A stretch of DNA of 36,513 nucleotides from Alphaproteobacteria bacterium (GTDB lineage: Bacteria; Pseudomonadota; Alphaproteobacteria; Caulobacterales; Aquidulcibacteraceae): assembly GCA_026400735.1 (NCBI GenBank), contig JAPLOL010000130.1, positions 1 through 36,513 of the forward strand. Direction: 5' to 3'. Shown here piece by piece: positions 23,842 to 32,344 of the stretch. The notes under the pieces are model-generated. The model did no database searches and had not been told where the DNA came from. It worked only from the letters and a program-made list of their open reading frames with translations. The position numbers and the translations under genes were made by a program. The first letter of the stretch is position 1, and every line of letters begins with the position of its first letter.

Positions 23842-25671
23842 ATGACCACACTCCACCAAACCGTCGAAGCCGTCACGGCGCGCATTATCGAGCGAAGCGC
23901 TTCTCGGCGGCGGCGCTATCTCGATTTGATCTATGCGTATGATGCAACGAAACCAGCGCGTGTGAAGATCGCAGAAGCAAATCGCGCGCACGGCGCCGCT
24001 GGCTGCGCGGTACAAGATAAGATCGAGCTGCTGGGCGGCAATTGGCCGTCGATCGGGATCGTTACCTCGTACAACGATATGCTCTCGGCGCACGCGCCGT
24101 ATGAGCACTATCCCGAAATTATCCGCACTGCGGCGCGCAAGGTTGGCGCTGTCGCGCAAGTGGCGGGCGGTGTGCCGGCGATGTGCGATGGCGTCACGCA
24201 GGGCTTCGAGGGCATGGAACTTTCGCTGTTTTCGCGCGACGTGATTGCGCTGAGCACAGCAGTGTCGCTCTCGCACGCGACATTCGACGCGGCTTTGCTG
24301 CTCGGCATCTGCGACAAGATCGTGCCGGGGCTTTTGATCGGCGCTCTGAGATTTCCCTGGCTGCCCGCGATCTTCGTACCAGGTGGTCCAATGCCTTCGG
24401 GCTTGCCCAACAAAGAGAAGGCCGCGCGCCGGCAATTGTTTGCCGAAGGTAAGATTGGACGCGCTGAATTGCTGCAAGCGGAGGCGGAGAGCTACCACGC
24501 ACCGGGTACATGCACGTTCTACGGGACGGCGAACTCCAACCAGATGATGATGGAGGTGATGGGCCTGCATCTGCCTGGCGCAGCGTTCGTTGCGCCGAAT
24601 ACGCCGCTGCGTGAAGCATTGACGGTCGCGGCCGCGCAGCGCGCTGCGAAGATCACGGGGCTTGGCGATGATTATCGGCCGATCGGCCGGGTGGTGGATG
24701 AAAAGGCGATCGTGAATGCGATCGTGGGCCTGATGGCGACGGGTGGCTCGACCAATCACTTCGTCCACTTGCCTGCGATCGCGCTGGCTGCAGGCATTGA
24801 GATCACGTGGGACGATTTCGCCGAGCTTTCGCACGTCACGCCGCTCTTGGCGCGGATATACCCGAACGGTTCAGCGGATGTGAATCAGTTCCACGACGCA
24901 GGCGGCATGGCCTTTCTCACGCGCGAATTGCTTGATGCAGGATTGTTGCACGGAAATATCGCGACCGTTGGCGGCGAGAGCTTGGCTGCATATGCCCAAG
25001 AGCCGATGCTTGTCGGTGAAGCGCTTTCTTGGCGCGATGCGCCGGGGACGAGTGCGGATGAAAGCGTGTTGCGCGCTGCGCGGACGCCATTTTCGGCGGA
25101 CGGTGGCCTTCGTCTGTTGAGCGGCGGGCTTGGGCGCGCGTGCGTGAAAGTTTCAGCTGTCGCCGAAGGAAAGCGCGTCGTCGAAGCTCCGGCGCTGGTG
25201 TTCGATTCTCAGGCCGATGTGCAAGCAGCGTTCAAGCGCGGCGACCTTGACCGTGACTGTGTGATCGTTGTGCGCGGACAGGGCCCGCGCGCGAACGGTA
25301 TGCCGGAGTTGCACAAATTGATGCCGCTCATGGGCGCGTTGCAGGATCGCGGCTTCAACGTCGCTCTGGCCACGGACGGACGAATGTCCGGCGCGAGCGG
25401 GAAGGTGCTGGCGGCGATCCACATCACGCCTGAAGCGGCGGAAGGCGGGCCAATCGCGAAGGTGCGGAACGGTGACGTGTTGCGTGTCGATGGCGATAGC
25501 GGTTTGCTCGATGTTGTATCGCCGGCCGACTGGCGCGAGCGCGCACCGGCGCAGCTTGATTTGGTCGGCAACGCACGGGGCGTCGGACGCGAGCTGTTTT
25601 CGATGTTCCGCGCGAATGCGTGTTCGGCCGAGCGCGGCGGCTCGTCGTTTCCGGATTACGACCCGATCTAG
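23842..25671 (+). CDS. edd: 6-phosphogluconate dehydratase
   Basis: This 609-residue iron-sulfur dehydratase of the IlvD/EDD family converts 6-phosphogluconate to KDPG, the substrate of Eda. The segments GICDKIVPG (Cys157) and [13 protein letters not shown] (Cys224) hold the expected [4Fe-4S] ligands. [18 protein letters not shown] and [11 protein letters not shown] are EDD-type rather than dihydroxyacid-dehydratase-type. [18 protein letters not shown] is the C-terminal signature. ATG 23842 is used because the in-frame upstream extension lies partly in zwf. Its stop shares CTAG with the stop of the opposite glycosyltransferase gene. Confidence 0.96.
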   Translation: MTTLHQTVEAVTARIIERSASRRRRYLDLIYAYDATKPARVKIAEANRAHGAAGCAVQDKIELLGGNWPSIGIVTSYNDMLSAHAPYEHYPEIIRTAARKVGAVAQVAGGVPAMCDGVTQGFEGMELSLFSRDVIALSTAVSLSHATFDAALLLGICDKIVPGLLIGALRFPWLPAIFVPGGPMPSGLPNKEKAARRQLFAEGKIGRAELLQAEAESYHAPGTCTFYGTANSNQMMMEVMGLHLPGAAFVAPNTPLREALTVAAAQRAAKITGLGDDYRPIGRVVDEKAIVNAIVGLMATGGSTNHFVHLPAIALAAGIEITWDDFAELSHVTPLLARIYPNGSADVNQFHDAGGMAFLTRELLDAGLLHGNIATVGGESLAAYAQEPMLVGEALSWRDAPGTSADESVLRAARTPFSADGGLRLLSGGLGRACVKVSAVAEGKRVVEAPALVFDSQADVQAAFKRGDLDRDCVIVVRGQGPRANGMPELHKLMPLMGALQDRGFNVALATDGRMSGASGKVLAAIHITPEAAEGGPIAKVRNGDVLRVDGDSGLLDVVSPADWRERAPAQLDLVGNARGVGRELFSMFRANACSAERGGSSFPDYDPI

Positions 25672-27224
25672 TCGATGCCCATTTGTTGACGGAAGCGCGC
25701 TTCGAACGCGGCGTCGCGCGGCTGCGGCGCGAAGCCTTCGCCCACGGAAATTTCTAGCTCGCGATTGACGCCGCCGCCGAGTGGAACTGTCAGGTGTTCG
25801 ACCTGACGGAAGGTCGTGAAGTCGGTCGCGACGAGCGGCAAATAGGCGGGCGTAAGGTGGACGACCAGCACGCGTCCGCCTTCTTCGGATCGCATCGGGT
25901 TGTTCGCTTCCGCCGAATTGTTCGCCGTGCCGTGCAGCAGCCACATGCGGACCGGCGGCAGCGGCGCGCCAGCGCGGCGTGCCTCGCGCCAGTAATAGCT
26001 GAGCTCGAAATAGGTCATGCGGTCATCGACCAAAACGGCGGAGAACGGCAATTCGCCGGGCTGCACCGCAGCACGGCGTGCGATTTCGTTCGCGGTCTCT
26101 TCCCAACCTCGCGCCGTGCGCACGCCTTTGGCTTGATTGGCGAGCGCCGGATGCCACGCGATGATGGCGACGAACACCGCGCCGATGGCGATATTAGCAA
26201 GCGTCGCGGCGACCAACGTTCGGCGCCCAGCTACTGAAGAGAACAACGTGCCTGTCACTAACAACAGCAACGCCGGATAGGCGACGGCGGCCCAGTTGGC
26301 GTTGGCGCGCGAGATGAAAGCAATTGCGCTGATGATGATAAAGGGCGGGATGACGTACGCGATGAGGAATTTTTCCTCGGTCGAGAGCCCATCGCTGCGC
26401 CGCCAAGCCCGCCACAGCGCCCAAATCAACACAACGAAGATCACCGGCCCGATGACGCCGGCTTGCCCGAAGATGAACTCGAACAGCTCGTCCAGGTTGA
26501 ATATCCTGGCGTTGTCGAAGTGGGCGTTTGCCGCCGTGTGCCGAGCCGTGACGAAGCCGTTTTGAACGTTCCAGATCAAGTTCGGCGAGATCACAATCAA
26601 TGCGATCAAAGTAGCGAGCACGCCGCGACCCTTCGCCAATGCTTGCCGGACTGGCTCCAGCCACCATGCGGCGAGCGCCGTGCAGAGAAAGAAATAGAAC
26701 ATGGCGTACTTGGCCTGCGCGCCCAAGCCGATGGCGAGACCAAGCACGACGGCCCACATCCAGGCCCGTGTGTTGACCAGCCGCCACATTGCGAACAGCG
26801 CGATAGACCACAGCGGCAAGAGCAACGCGTCGGTTGAAATGAGTCCCGACGAAAACCAAACGCCAGGAAGCATGAGCCAGCCGAAACCAGCCCAGAAGCC
26901 AGGCCACGCGCCATACATTGAGCGGCCGAGTGCGAAGATGGCGCCAGCAGCAATCATGTGCGCGATCGGCGCGCCAAGGCGCACTGCCCATTCGGCGTCC
27001 GTGCCCGCTAGAAATGTTGTCGCGCCAATCACCCAAGCAATCAGCGGTGGCTTCGTGAAGTAACCCCACTCGAATGTGCGTGACCACATCCAGTATTGCG
27101 CTTCATCGAAGTAAAGCCCGAGCGGGATGTAAAAGAGCGCGACAACGCGCGCGGCAGTAACCGCGATCAGCACGAACAGAAAGGCGAGAGTCGCGCGGTC
27201 GAAGGCGGCTCGTGTTGCGGTCAT
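25668..27224 (-). CDS. GT39/PMT-family membrane glycosyltransferase (ArnT-like)
   Basis: This 518-residue polytopic membrane protein has about 10-12 hydrophobic segments. [14 protein letters not shown], with Asp40-Glu41 in the first periplasmic loop, and the later [14 protein letters not shown] are the hallmark of polyprenyl-phosphate-sugar-dependent GT-C transferases of the PMT_2/ArnT group. [13 protein letters not shown] is another family block. The C-terminal 120 residues are soluble. It would transfer a sugar from a lipid carrier to an envelope acceptor such as lipid A, a glycan or a protein. The acceptor is unknown. It stands alone between edd (convergent) and aguA (divergent) and has no obvious link to either. 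Confidence 0.82.
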   Translation of the reverse strand: MTATRAAFDRATLAFLFVLIAVTAARVVALFYIPLGLYFDEAQYWMWSRTFEWGYFTKPPLIAWVIGATTFLAGTDAEWAVRLGAPIAHMIAAGAIFALGRSMYGAWPGFWAGFGWLMLPGVWFSSGLISTDALLLPLWSIALFAMWRLVNTRAWMWAVVLGLAIGLGAQAKYAMFYFFLCTALAAWWLEPVRQALAKGRGVLATLIALIVISPNLIWNVQNGFVTARHTAANAHFDNARIFNLDELFEFIFGQAGVIGPVIFVVLIWALWRAWRRSDGLSTEEKFLIAYVIPPFIIISAIAFISRANANWAAVAYPALLLLVTGTLFSSVAGRRTLVAATLANIAIGAVFVAIIAWHPALANQAKGVRTARGWEETANEIARRAAVQPGELPFSAVLVDDRMTYFELSYYWREARRAGAPLPPVRMWLLHGTANNSAEANNPMRSEEGGRVLVVHLTPAYLPLVATDFTTFRQVEHLTVPLGGGVNRELEISVGEGFAPQPRDAAFEARFRQQMGID

Positions 27225-27349
27225 CGGCGTCTCGGATTGTCCCCTGGGCGTCTTAGCGGATGGACCACCTTGGCGCCAGGACGCCCGCGCACTTGTATGG
27301 GGGGCAAACGTGCCTATCTGGCGTCGTTTGTATGCGCTAAGGAGCCGCC

Positions 27350-28336
27350 ATGACGACGATTCCCGCTGAATGGCGCCCGCATAAGGCGATCTGGACCGCT
27401 TGGCCCTCCGCGGCTGACCTTTGGGGCGAGGACTTGGATCCGGCGCGCGCTGAGGTCTCGGCGATGGTCCGCGCGCTTTGGGATCGCGGTAATGGCGACA
27501 AGATGCGCGTGCTGGCGCATGGGCGCGAGGCTGAGGCGAGCGCCAAGTTGGCGCTTGGACAAGCGGCCGAAGTGATCCCCGGCGCGTTCGGCGACATCTG
27601 GTTTCGCGATACTGGGCCGATCTTCGACAGCGCTGGCGTTGCGCATGGCTTTCAGTTCAACGGGTGGGGCGGCAAGTATCAGTTGCCGCACGACGACGAA
27701 GTTGGCGCGCGCATCGCACTTTTGTCGAAGGCGGATTATCGGCGGCACGAGTTCATCCTTGAAGGCGGCGCCATTGAGATGGACGGCGAAGGCACGCTGC
27801 TGACGACGCGTCAGTGCCTGCTCAATCCGAACCGCAACGCACATTGGACGCAAGAGGGCGCGGAAGTTTCTCTGAAACGCGCTCTCGGGATCGAGAAGGT
27901 GTTGTGGCTCGATGAGGGCCTGCTCAACGATCATACCGATGGCCACATCGACAACCTGGCGCGCTTCGTCGCGCCAGGTAAGGTTGTGTGCCAGGCGCCG
28001 GCTAACCGCGACGATCCTAACCACGACGTGCTTGAAGAGATCGCACTTGCGCTCGGCGGCATGCGTGACGCGAAGGGCCGCAAGCTTGAAGTGATCCGTA
28101 TTCCTTCGGTTGGTTTGTTGGAGGATGAGGACGGCGATCCGGTGCCGGCGAGCCATATGAATTTTCTGATCGGCAATTCGACTGTCGTTGTGCCGATCTA
28201 TTCGGGCAGCGGCGATGACGCCGTGAATGCGCTTGGACCGTTGTTTCCCGACCGCAAGGTTGTCGGACTGTCGTCGAACGCCATTTTGACTGGTGGTGGT
28301 TCGTTTCACTGCATCACTCAGCAGGAGCCGGCGTGA
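27350..28336 (+). CDS. aguA: Agmatine deiminase
   Basis: This enzyme hydrolyses agmatine to N-carbamoylputrescine and ammonia. It is a 328-residue guanidine-modifying (peptidyl-arginine-deiminase-like) protein. WFRDTGPIF, FNGWGGKY, LEGGAIEMDGEG, NDHTDGHIDNLARF and the nucleophile Cys321 in GGGSFHCITQQ are all visible. ATG 27350 follows AAGGAG at a good distance. Its TGA overlaps the start of aguB in TGATG. The product goes to AguB and gives putrescine, which the puu genes at the start of the window degrade. Confidence 0.96.
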   Translation: MTTIPAEWRPHKAIWTAWPSAADLWGEDLDPARAEVSAMVRALWDRGNGDKMRVLAHGREAEASAKLALGQAAEVIPGAFGDIWFRDTGPIFDSAGVAHGFQFNGWGGKYQLPHDDEVGARIALLSKADYRRHEFILEGGAIEMDGEGTLLTTRQCLLNPNRNAHWTQEGAEVSLKRALGIEKVLWLDEGLLNDHTDGHIDNLARFVAPGKVVCQAPANRDDPNHDVLEEIALALGGMRDAKGRKLEVIRIPSVGLLEDEDGDPVPASHMNFLIGNSTVVVPIYSGSGDDAVNALGPLFPDRKVVGLSSNAILTGGGSFHCITQQEPA

Positions 28337-29172
28337 TGGCGAAGACAATCAAGGTGGCCGCGATCCAGACTTCGTATGGCGAGGACATGACGGCCAACAT
28401 CGCCAAAACCGAACGCTTCGTGCGCGAAGCGGCGGGCAAGGGCGCGCAGGTCATTCTGCCATCGGAGCTGTTTCAGGGGCCGTACTTCTGCACAACACAA
28501 GAAGAGAAGTGGTTCGGCACGGCGTACGAGGCGAAGACGCATCCGTGCGTTGTCGCGATGGCGCCGCTGGCGAAAGAGCTAGGCGTTGTGATCCCTGTCT
28601 CGATCTACGAGCGCGACGGGCCGCAATACTACAACTCGGTCGTGGTCGTGGACGCCGATGGCAAACAGCTCGGCGTCTATCGCAAGAGTCACATTCCTGA
28701 CGGCCCCGGCTATCAGGAGAAATACTACTTCCGCCCTGGCGATACCGGTTTCAAAGTTTGGGACACCGCGTTCGGGCGCATTGGTGTCGGCATTTGCTGG
28801 GACCAGTGGTTTCCGGAAGCCGCGCGCGCGATGGCGATCCAAGGCGCGCAGGTGTTGTTCTATCCGACAGCGATCGGCAGCGAGCCGCACGATAGCTCGC
28901 TCGACACGCGCGACCCGTGGCAACGCGCCATGCAAGGTCATGCGGTGTCGAACGTCATCCCAGTTGTTGCGAGCAATCGCATCGGCACGGAAGCGAGTGG
29001 CCAGAAATTCTACGGCTCCAGTTTCATCGCCGATCATCGCGGCGATCTGGTGCAGAAGTTCGAGCGCACCGACGAGGGTGTTCTGGTGCACGAGTTCGAT
29101 CTCGACTTCCTCGATCGTCATCGTGCAGCATGGGGCTTCTTCCGTGATCGGCGGACGGAGTTTTATCGCTAA
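28336..29172 (+). CDS. aguB: N-carbamoylputrescine amidase (nitrilase superfamily)
   Basis: This enzyme converts N-carbamoylputrescine to putrescine, CO2 and ammonia. It is a 278-residue carbon-nitrogen hydrolase with the Glu44 (LPSELFQGPYF), Lys117 (YRKSHIPDGPGY) and Cys154 (GICWDQWFPE) triad. SHIPDGPGYQEKYYF is typical of plant and bacterial AguB. ATG 28336 is preferred over GTG 28333 because GGAG at 28324-28327 is eight bases away. It is coupled to aguA upstream, and its TAA overlaps the ATG of the next gene (TAATG). Confidence 0.96.
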   Translation: MAKTIKVAAIQTSYGEDMTANIAKTERFVREAAGKGAQVILPSELFQGPYFCTTQEEKWFGTAYEAKTHPCVVAMAPLAKELGVVIPVSIYERDGPQYYNSVVVVDADGKQLGVYRKSHIPDGPGYQEKYYFRPGDTGFKVWDTAFGRIGVGICWDQWFPEAARAMAIQGAQVLFYPTAIGSEPHDSSLDTRDPWQRAMQGHAVSNVIPVVASNRIGTEASGQKFYGSSFIADHRGDLVQKFERTDEGVLVHEFDLDFLDRHRAAWGFFRDRRTEFYR

Positions 29173-29825
29173 TGACCGAGCCGCTTCGCATCGACTTCGT
29201 CTCTGACGTCGCGTGCCCTTGGTGCGTGGTCGGCTTGCGCTCTTTGCTGAAGGCGCTCGATGAGACTGGCGCGACGGCGGAGATTCATTTGCAGCCGTTT
29301 GAGCTCAATCCGGACATGGCGCCGGAAGGTGAGAATACCGCTGAGCACGTTGCGAAGAAGTATGGCTCAACGGCGGAACGCTCACAGGCCGCGCGCGAAG
29401 TGATTAAGTCTCACGGTGCGGCTTTGGGCTTCACGTTCAATTACGGCCCGGAAAGCCGCATCTGGAACACGTTCGATGCGCACCGGCTGCTGCATTGGGC
29501 TGAGCTTGAGAACAAAGGGCTCGCGCTGAAAGAGGCGTTGTTCAAGCTGAACTTCACGGATCAGCGCTCGACCAGTGATCACGCGGCGCTCATTGATGCG
29601 GTGCGCGATGCCGGACTTAGTGTGGAGCGGGCACAGGCCATACTCGCGACGGATGAATTCGCTGCGGAAGTCCGTCACGCGGAAGAGTTTTGGCGCAGCA
29701 ACGGCATCAATGCAGTGCCATCCGCCATCTTCAACCAGCGCTGGCTCGTTCAGGGTGGACAGCCGCCGCAAGTGTTCGCGCAAGTGATCCGCGATGTGAT
29801 CAGCGGGAAGGCGACACAGGCCTAA
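29172..29825 (+). CDS. DsbA-family oxidoreductase, FrnE-like
   Basis: This 217-residue thioredoxin-fold protein with an inserted helical domain belongs to the cytoplasmic FrnE / 2-hydroxychromene-2-carboxylate-isomerase-like branch. IDFVSDVACPWC places the redox pair at Cys15 and Cys18 (CPWC). A C-terminal NGINAVPSAIFN contains the cis-proline segment. There is no signal peptide, so a cytosolic role is likely. The start overlaps the aguB stop by one base, so it is translated with the agmatine genes. Why a disulfide-type enzyme is coupled to polyamine synthesis is not evident. Confidence 0.85.
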   Translation: MTEPLRIDFVSDVACPWCVVGLRSLLKALDETGATAEIHLQPFELNPDMAPEGENTAEHVAKKYGSTAERSQAAREVIKSHGAALGFTFNYGPESRIWNTFDAHRLLHWAELENKGLALKEALFKLNFTDQRSTSDHAALIDAVRDAGLSVERAQAILATDEFAAEVRHAEEFWRSNGINAVPSAIFNQRWLVQGGQPPQVFAQVIRDVISGKATQA

Positions 29826-30340
29826 CGGAGCCGAGTGTAGTCACTAGGCGTCTTCCAGTCGCGATACTTGATTTGTGCGGGGACATCGGCCGTCAGCGGC
29901 GTGCGCTCATCCATGCGATCGGCGAGCCATTCGAACCACTCGAATAAGTTTGACCAGCCGGCGGCTCGCTGCTCTTCGACGTAGCGTTTAGCTTTACGCC
30001 AGCAGACGACAGTCGCGCCGCGATAGTAGTCAGCATAGACGTCGATCGGGATATGGCCGCGCGCCACGAGCGGCCCGAGGCTTTCGAACGTCGCCATCAA
30101 ACTGCTGACCGCCGCGAAATCCTCTCCAAGCTTAGCTTTGAACTCCGCCGTCGTGAGATCATCAGGCAGTTCGTACATGAGCAGTGCGGCGCGCGCCGTG
30201 AGCGACGTTTGCAGCGAGCGCAGCATCTCTGCGGCGCCTTGCGCCTCACGTTGCACGCGCAATTGGTAAAGTTGAATGAGGCCGAATACGACGCCGACGA
30301 CGACGGCGATGGTCTGAACGATCTGAAGCGTAAGTTCCAA
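29822..30340 (-). CDS. Hypothetical protein with one N-terminal membrane segment
   Basis: I do not recognise this family with confidence; the layout recalls DUF4760-type proteins. It is 172 residues. One hydrophobic helix (about residues 5-25, IVQTIAVVVGVVFGLIQLY) is followed by a soluble, mostly helical domain with LGPLVARGHIPIDVYADYY and NLFEWFEWLADRM. The start is a TTG, the only initiator-type codon after the last in-frame stop, with AAGG eight bases upstream. It begins 11 bp after the HisN-like phosphatase stop, so the two form an operon. It overlaps the FrnE-like gene by four bases (CTAA) tail to tail. Confidence 0.72.
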   Translation of the reverse strand: MELTLQIVQTIAVVVGVVFGLIQLYQLRVQREAQGAAEMLRSLQTSLTARAALLMYELPDDLTTAEFKAKLGEDFAAVSSLMATFESLGPLVARGHIPIDVYADYYRGATVVCWRKAKRYVEEQRAAGWSNLFEWFEWLADRMDERTPLTADVPAQIKYRDWKTPSDYTRLR

Positions 30341-30351
30341 AGCCGTGCCTT

Positions 30352-31140
30352 CTACTGCAGCAAGTTAAGTGCGGCGTCGCGCGCGCGAGCATCGCCGTAA
30401 GCCAATACACGGCCGCCTTGGCTAGCGTCGCCACCGTCCCACGCGCACACGCCGCCGCCGGCGCCCGTGATGATTGGGATGAGAGCGGCGATGTCGAAGG
30501 GTTTGAGATTGCTTTCCAGAACGCCGTCCACGTGGCCGGCGGCGATCATGCTGTAGGCGTAGCAGTCTAGGCCGTACCGCACGAGCTTGGCTTCGCGTTG
30601 GACGTTCGCCCATGCCCGCGCTTCATAGCCTTCAAACAAGTCTGGGCTGGTCGTTGAGAAGGTCGCGTCCTTCAAGGAAACGCAGGCGCGTGTTTTGATC
30701 GCCTGCGTGCCGCCGCGTGTGGTGGCGTTGGCCCCGTCCATCCAGCCGCGATAGCGCTCTTGCGTGAATGGCTGATCCATCACGCCGATGAGCGGGCGAT
30801 CTTCGTAGTAGAGGCCGATCAGCACGCCCCAGGTTGGCAGGCCAGAGATGAAGGCGCGGGTGCCGTCGATTGGATCGAGGATCCATTGGTAGCCACTCTT
30901 GCTGGCGCGTTCGCCGTACTCTTCGCCGAGGACGCCGTGATCTGGAAACTCTCGCTCGATCAGCGCGAGCATCGCGCGCTCGGCGGCTTGATCGGCGTCG
31001 GTGACGGGATCGAAGCGGCCGTCGTCGAGTTTGTTGGTGATGCTGTGCTTGGCGCGGAAGTAGGGAAGGATGGCGTCGCGCGCGGCGTCGGCCAAAGTGT
31101 CGGCGAAAGCGATGAGGCGCGTCGTGTCATGCGTCGGCAT
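30352..31140 (-). CDS. hisN: Inositol-monophosphatase-family phosphatase, probable histidinol-phosphatase
   Basis: This 262-residue Mg-dependent, lithium-sensitive-type phosphatase has the metal ligands EEYGE (Glu of motif 1), WILDPIDGTRAFISGLPTWG (Asp-Pro-Ile-Asp-Gly-Thr of motif 2) and the third Asp in NLKPFDIAALIPIITGAGG. RAFISGLPTWG and LDCYAYSMIAAGHVDGVLE resemble HisN proteins more than SuhB, so histidinol phosphate is the likely substrate. CysQ-like or inositol activity cannot be ruled out. ATG 31140 is preferred over an upstream GTG, whose extra 12 residues are not conserved-looking. There is no Shine-Dalgarno, and a -10 lies only 7 bp upstream, so the mRNA may be leaderless. Confidence 0.85.
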   Translation of the reverse strand: MPTHDTTRLIAFADTLADAARDAILPYFRAKHSITNKLDDGRFDPVTDADQAAERAMLALIEREFPDHGVLGEEYGERASKSGYQWILDPIDGTRAFISGLPTWGVLIGLYYEDRPLIGVMDQPFTQERYRGWMDGANATTRGGTQAIKTRACVSLKDATFSTTSPDLFEGYEARAWANVQREAKLVRYGLDCYAYSMIAAGHVDGVLESNLKPFDIAALIPIITGAGGGVCAWDGGDASQGGRVLAYGDARARDAALNLLQ

Positions 31141-31147
31141 GGCGTTT

Positions 31148-31178
31148 ACTATAGACGCGTTCGCCGCGTTGCGCACAA
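31148..31178 (-). promoter_or_regulatory. Candidate promoter for hisN, possibly leaderless
   Basis: On the minus strand, TTGTGC (31178-31173) and TATAGT (31153-31148) are separated by 19 bp. Transcription would begin at or within a base or two of the ATG at 31140. Confidence 0.35.
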
Positions 31179-31238
31179 ACGAATACGGACCCGCTTTGCA
31201 GCGAGCCCGTCCCCGTTTCCCCCAATCGAAGCGGTGCT

Positions 31239-31640
31239 TTAGGCCGCGTCGGTGGATTCGTCTTGCAGCGCCTTCGCGAGATCGAGGAGGCGGCGGCGCG
31301 GACGTTCGCCGAGCTTGTAGTAAGCGCGGATGAGTTCCAGCGTTTCTTTTTGTGAGAGCACGTCAGCCGCGATGAGGTCGCGGTCGTTGGCCGGTGCGCC
31401 AGGCGTCGCCGGAGTAGCGACTTGCTGGAGGCCTTCGAAGAAGTAGTTCACCGGCACGTTCAGTGCGACGGCGAGTTCGTACAAGCGAGAAGCAGTCACG
31501 CGGTTAGCGCCGCATTCGTACTTCTGGATTTGTTGGAAGCGGATGCCGATGGACTCAGCCAGTTGTTGCTGGGTGAGGCCCAAGAGCCGGCGACGGCGGC
31601 GGAGCCGCTTGCCGACATGGAGGTCGATGGCGTTAGCCAT
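31239..31640 (-). CDS. XRE-family helix-turn-helix regulator
   Basis: This small 133-residue DNA-binding protein has an HTH_3 domain over residues 10-65: GKRLRRRRRLLGLTQQQLAE, IGIRFQQIQKYECGANRV and LYELAVALNVPVNYFFEGL. A linker and a C-terminal helical part (ETLELIRAYYKLGERPRRRLLDLAKAL) follow. This layout is common and conserved in Caulobacterales and Rhizobiales, but its targets are not inferable here. ATG 31640 is the natural start. It is transcribed in the same direction as hisN, 98 bp upstream of it. Confidence 0.88.
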   Translation of the reverse strand: MANAIDLHVGKRLRRRRRLLGLTQQQLAESIGIRFQQIQKYECGANRVTASRLYELAVALNVPVNYFFEGLQQVATPATPGAPANDRDLIAADVLSQKETLELIRAYYKLGERPRRRLLDLAKALQDESTDAA

Positions 31641-31787
31641 AGGTGTGCGCCCTTGTTCATGGCGGTGTCCCCCATGGGCCCGCCTTATGCGCTTAGGGAG
31701 AGCATGACGCGTGCCACGTCCTATCGACGCGAATTGTTCCGTCGTTAGAGTTTGTTGACGCTGTCGGGCGCGTGCGGAGCGAATTCT

Positions 31788-31802
31788 GCGCCGTTTCGGC
31801 GC
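31788..31802. repeat. Hairpin GCGCCG-TTT-CGGCGC in the xre-lipoprotein gap
   Basis: This perfect 6-bp stem lies in the 263-bp divergent gap between the XRE gene and the lipoprotein gene (31641-31903). Nothing else in that gap looks like a gene. GGGGTTTTGG follows it, too weak for an intrinsic terminator. Confidence 0.3.
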
Positions 31803-31903
31803 CAGGGGTTTTGGTAAACGCGATCAAGCCACGGTTTCGTCATGGCGCTGCCCTTTGCGGCGCACCTTCGCGCGAGACTTATTCGTCTAAGGCGGAGTCG
31901 AAG

Positions 31904-32344
31904 ATGAAGATGCGTGCATTCCTTTTGGTTGCTCTGTTCGCGCTGGGCGCGTGCGCGAGCACGCAGCGAACCTTGAGCTACAATGCGGGGATGCCGGACG
32001 CTGATGTCTACGTTGGCGAGCAGCGCTTTCAGGTTTGGTTTCACGAGCGCGATCAGACGGTGCTGGTCGTGCGCGGCGATAGTCAGCCGTTGGGCGTGCT
32101 ATTGGCGCAGAACATGACCGTTTACGCTAACGATCGCACGCTCGGCATTCTGTGGTGGGGCGCGGCGGCGAACGCGGTGCTGACGCAGTTTGGTTGCTAC
32201 GGCACCGAGGTCACTGGCTCAGACCAGATGCGCGAGATCGAATACACGTGCCGCAACCCCGTCGATGTTAACGCGCAGGTCGCGCAGCATCGCGAGGAAT
32301 GGCGACGCGGCGTACGCGTGCCGGCGCCAGCTGAGCAGCGTTAA
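31904..32344 (+). CDS. Small lipoprotein of unknown function
   Basis: This 146-residue predicted outer-membrane lipoprotein begins MKMRAFLLVALFALGAC, with lipobox LGAC and Cys17. The mature part has VYVGEQRFQVWFHERDQTVLV and three more cysteines (one in FGCYG, one in YTCRNP). I do not recognise a family. ATG 31904 follows GCGGAG. An in-frame ATG 132 bp upstream would bury the signal peptide and is rejected. Its stop shares TTAA with the stop of typA on the other strand. Confidence 0.75.
   Translation: MKMRAFLLVALFALGACASTQRTLSYNAGMPDADVYVGEQRFQVWFHERDQTVLVVRGDSQPLGVLLAQNMTVYANDRTLGILWWGAAANAVLTQFGCYGTEVTGSDQMREIEYTCRNPVDVNAQVAQHREEWRRGVRVPAPAEQR

Noticed and set aside
23827..24834. 335-codon open frame on the minus strand opposite edd
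   Set aside because: Its product is Arg/His-rich and low in recognisable motifs, typical of antisense frames in GC-rich genes. The plus strand encodes a clear 6-phosphogluconate dehydratase.
26194..27087. 297-codon minus-strand frame inside the glycosyltransferase gene
   Set aside because: It is an out-of-frame shadow with no membrane segments. The GT39 frame has the full family pattern.
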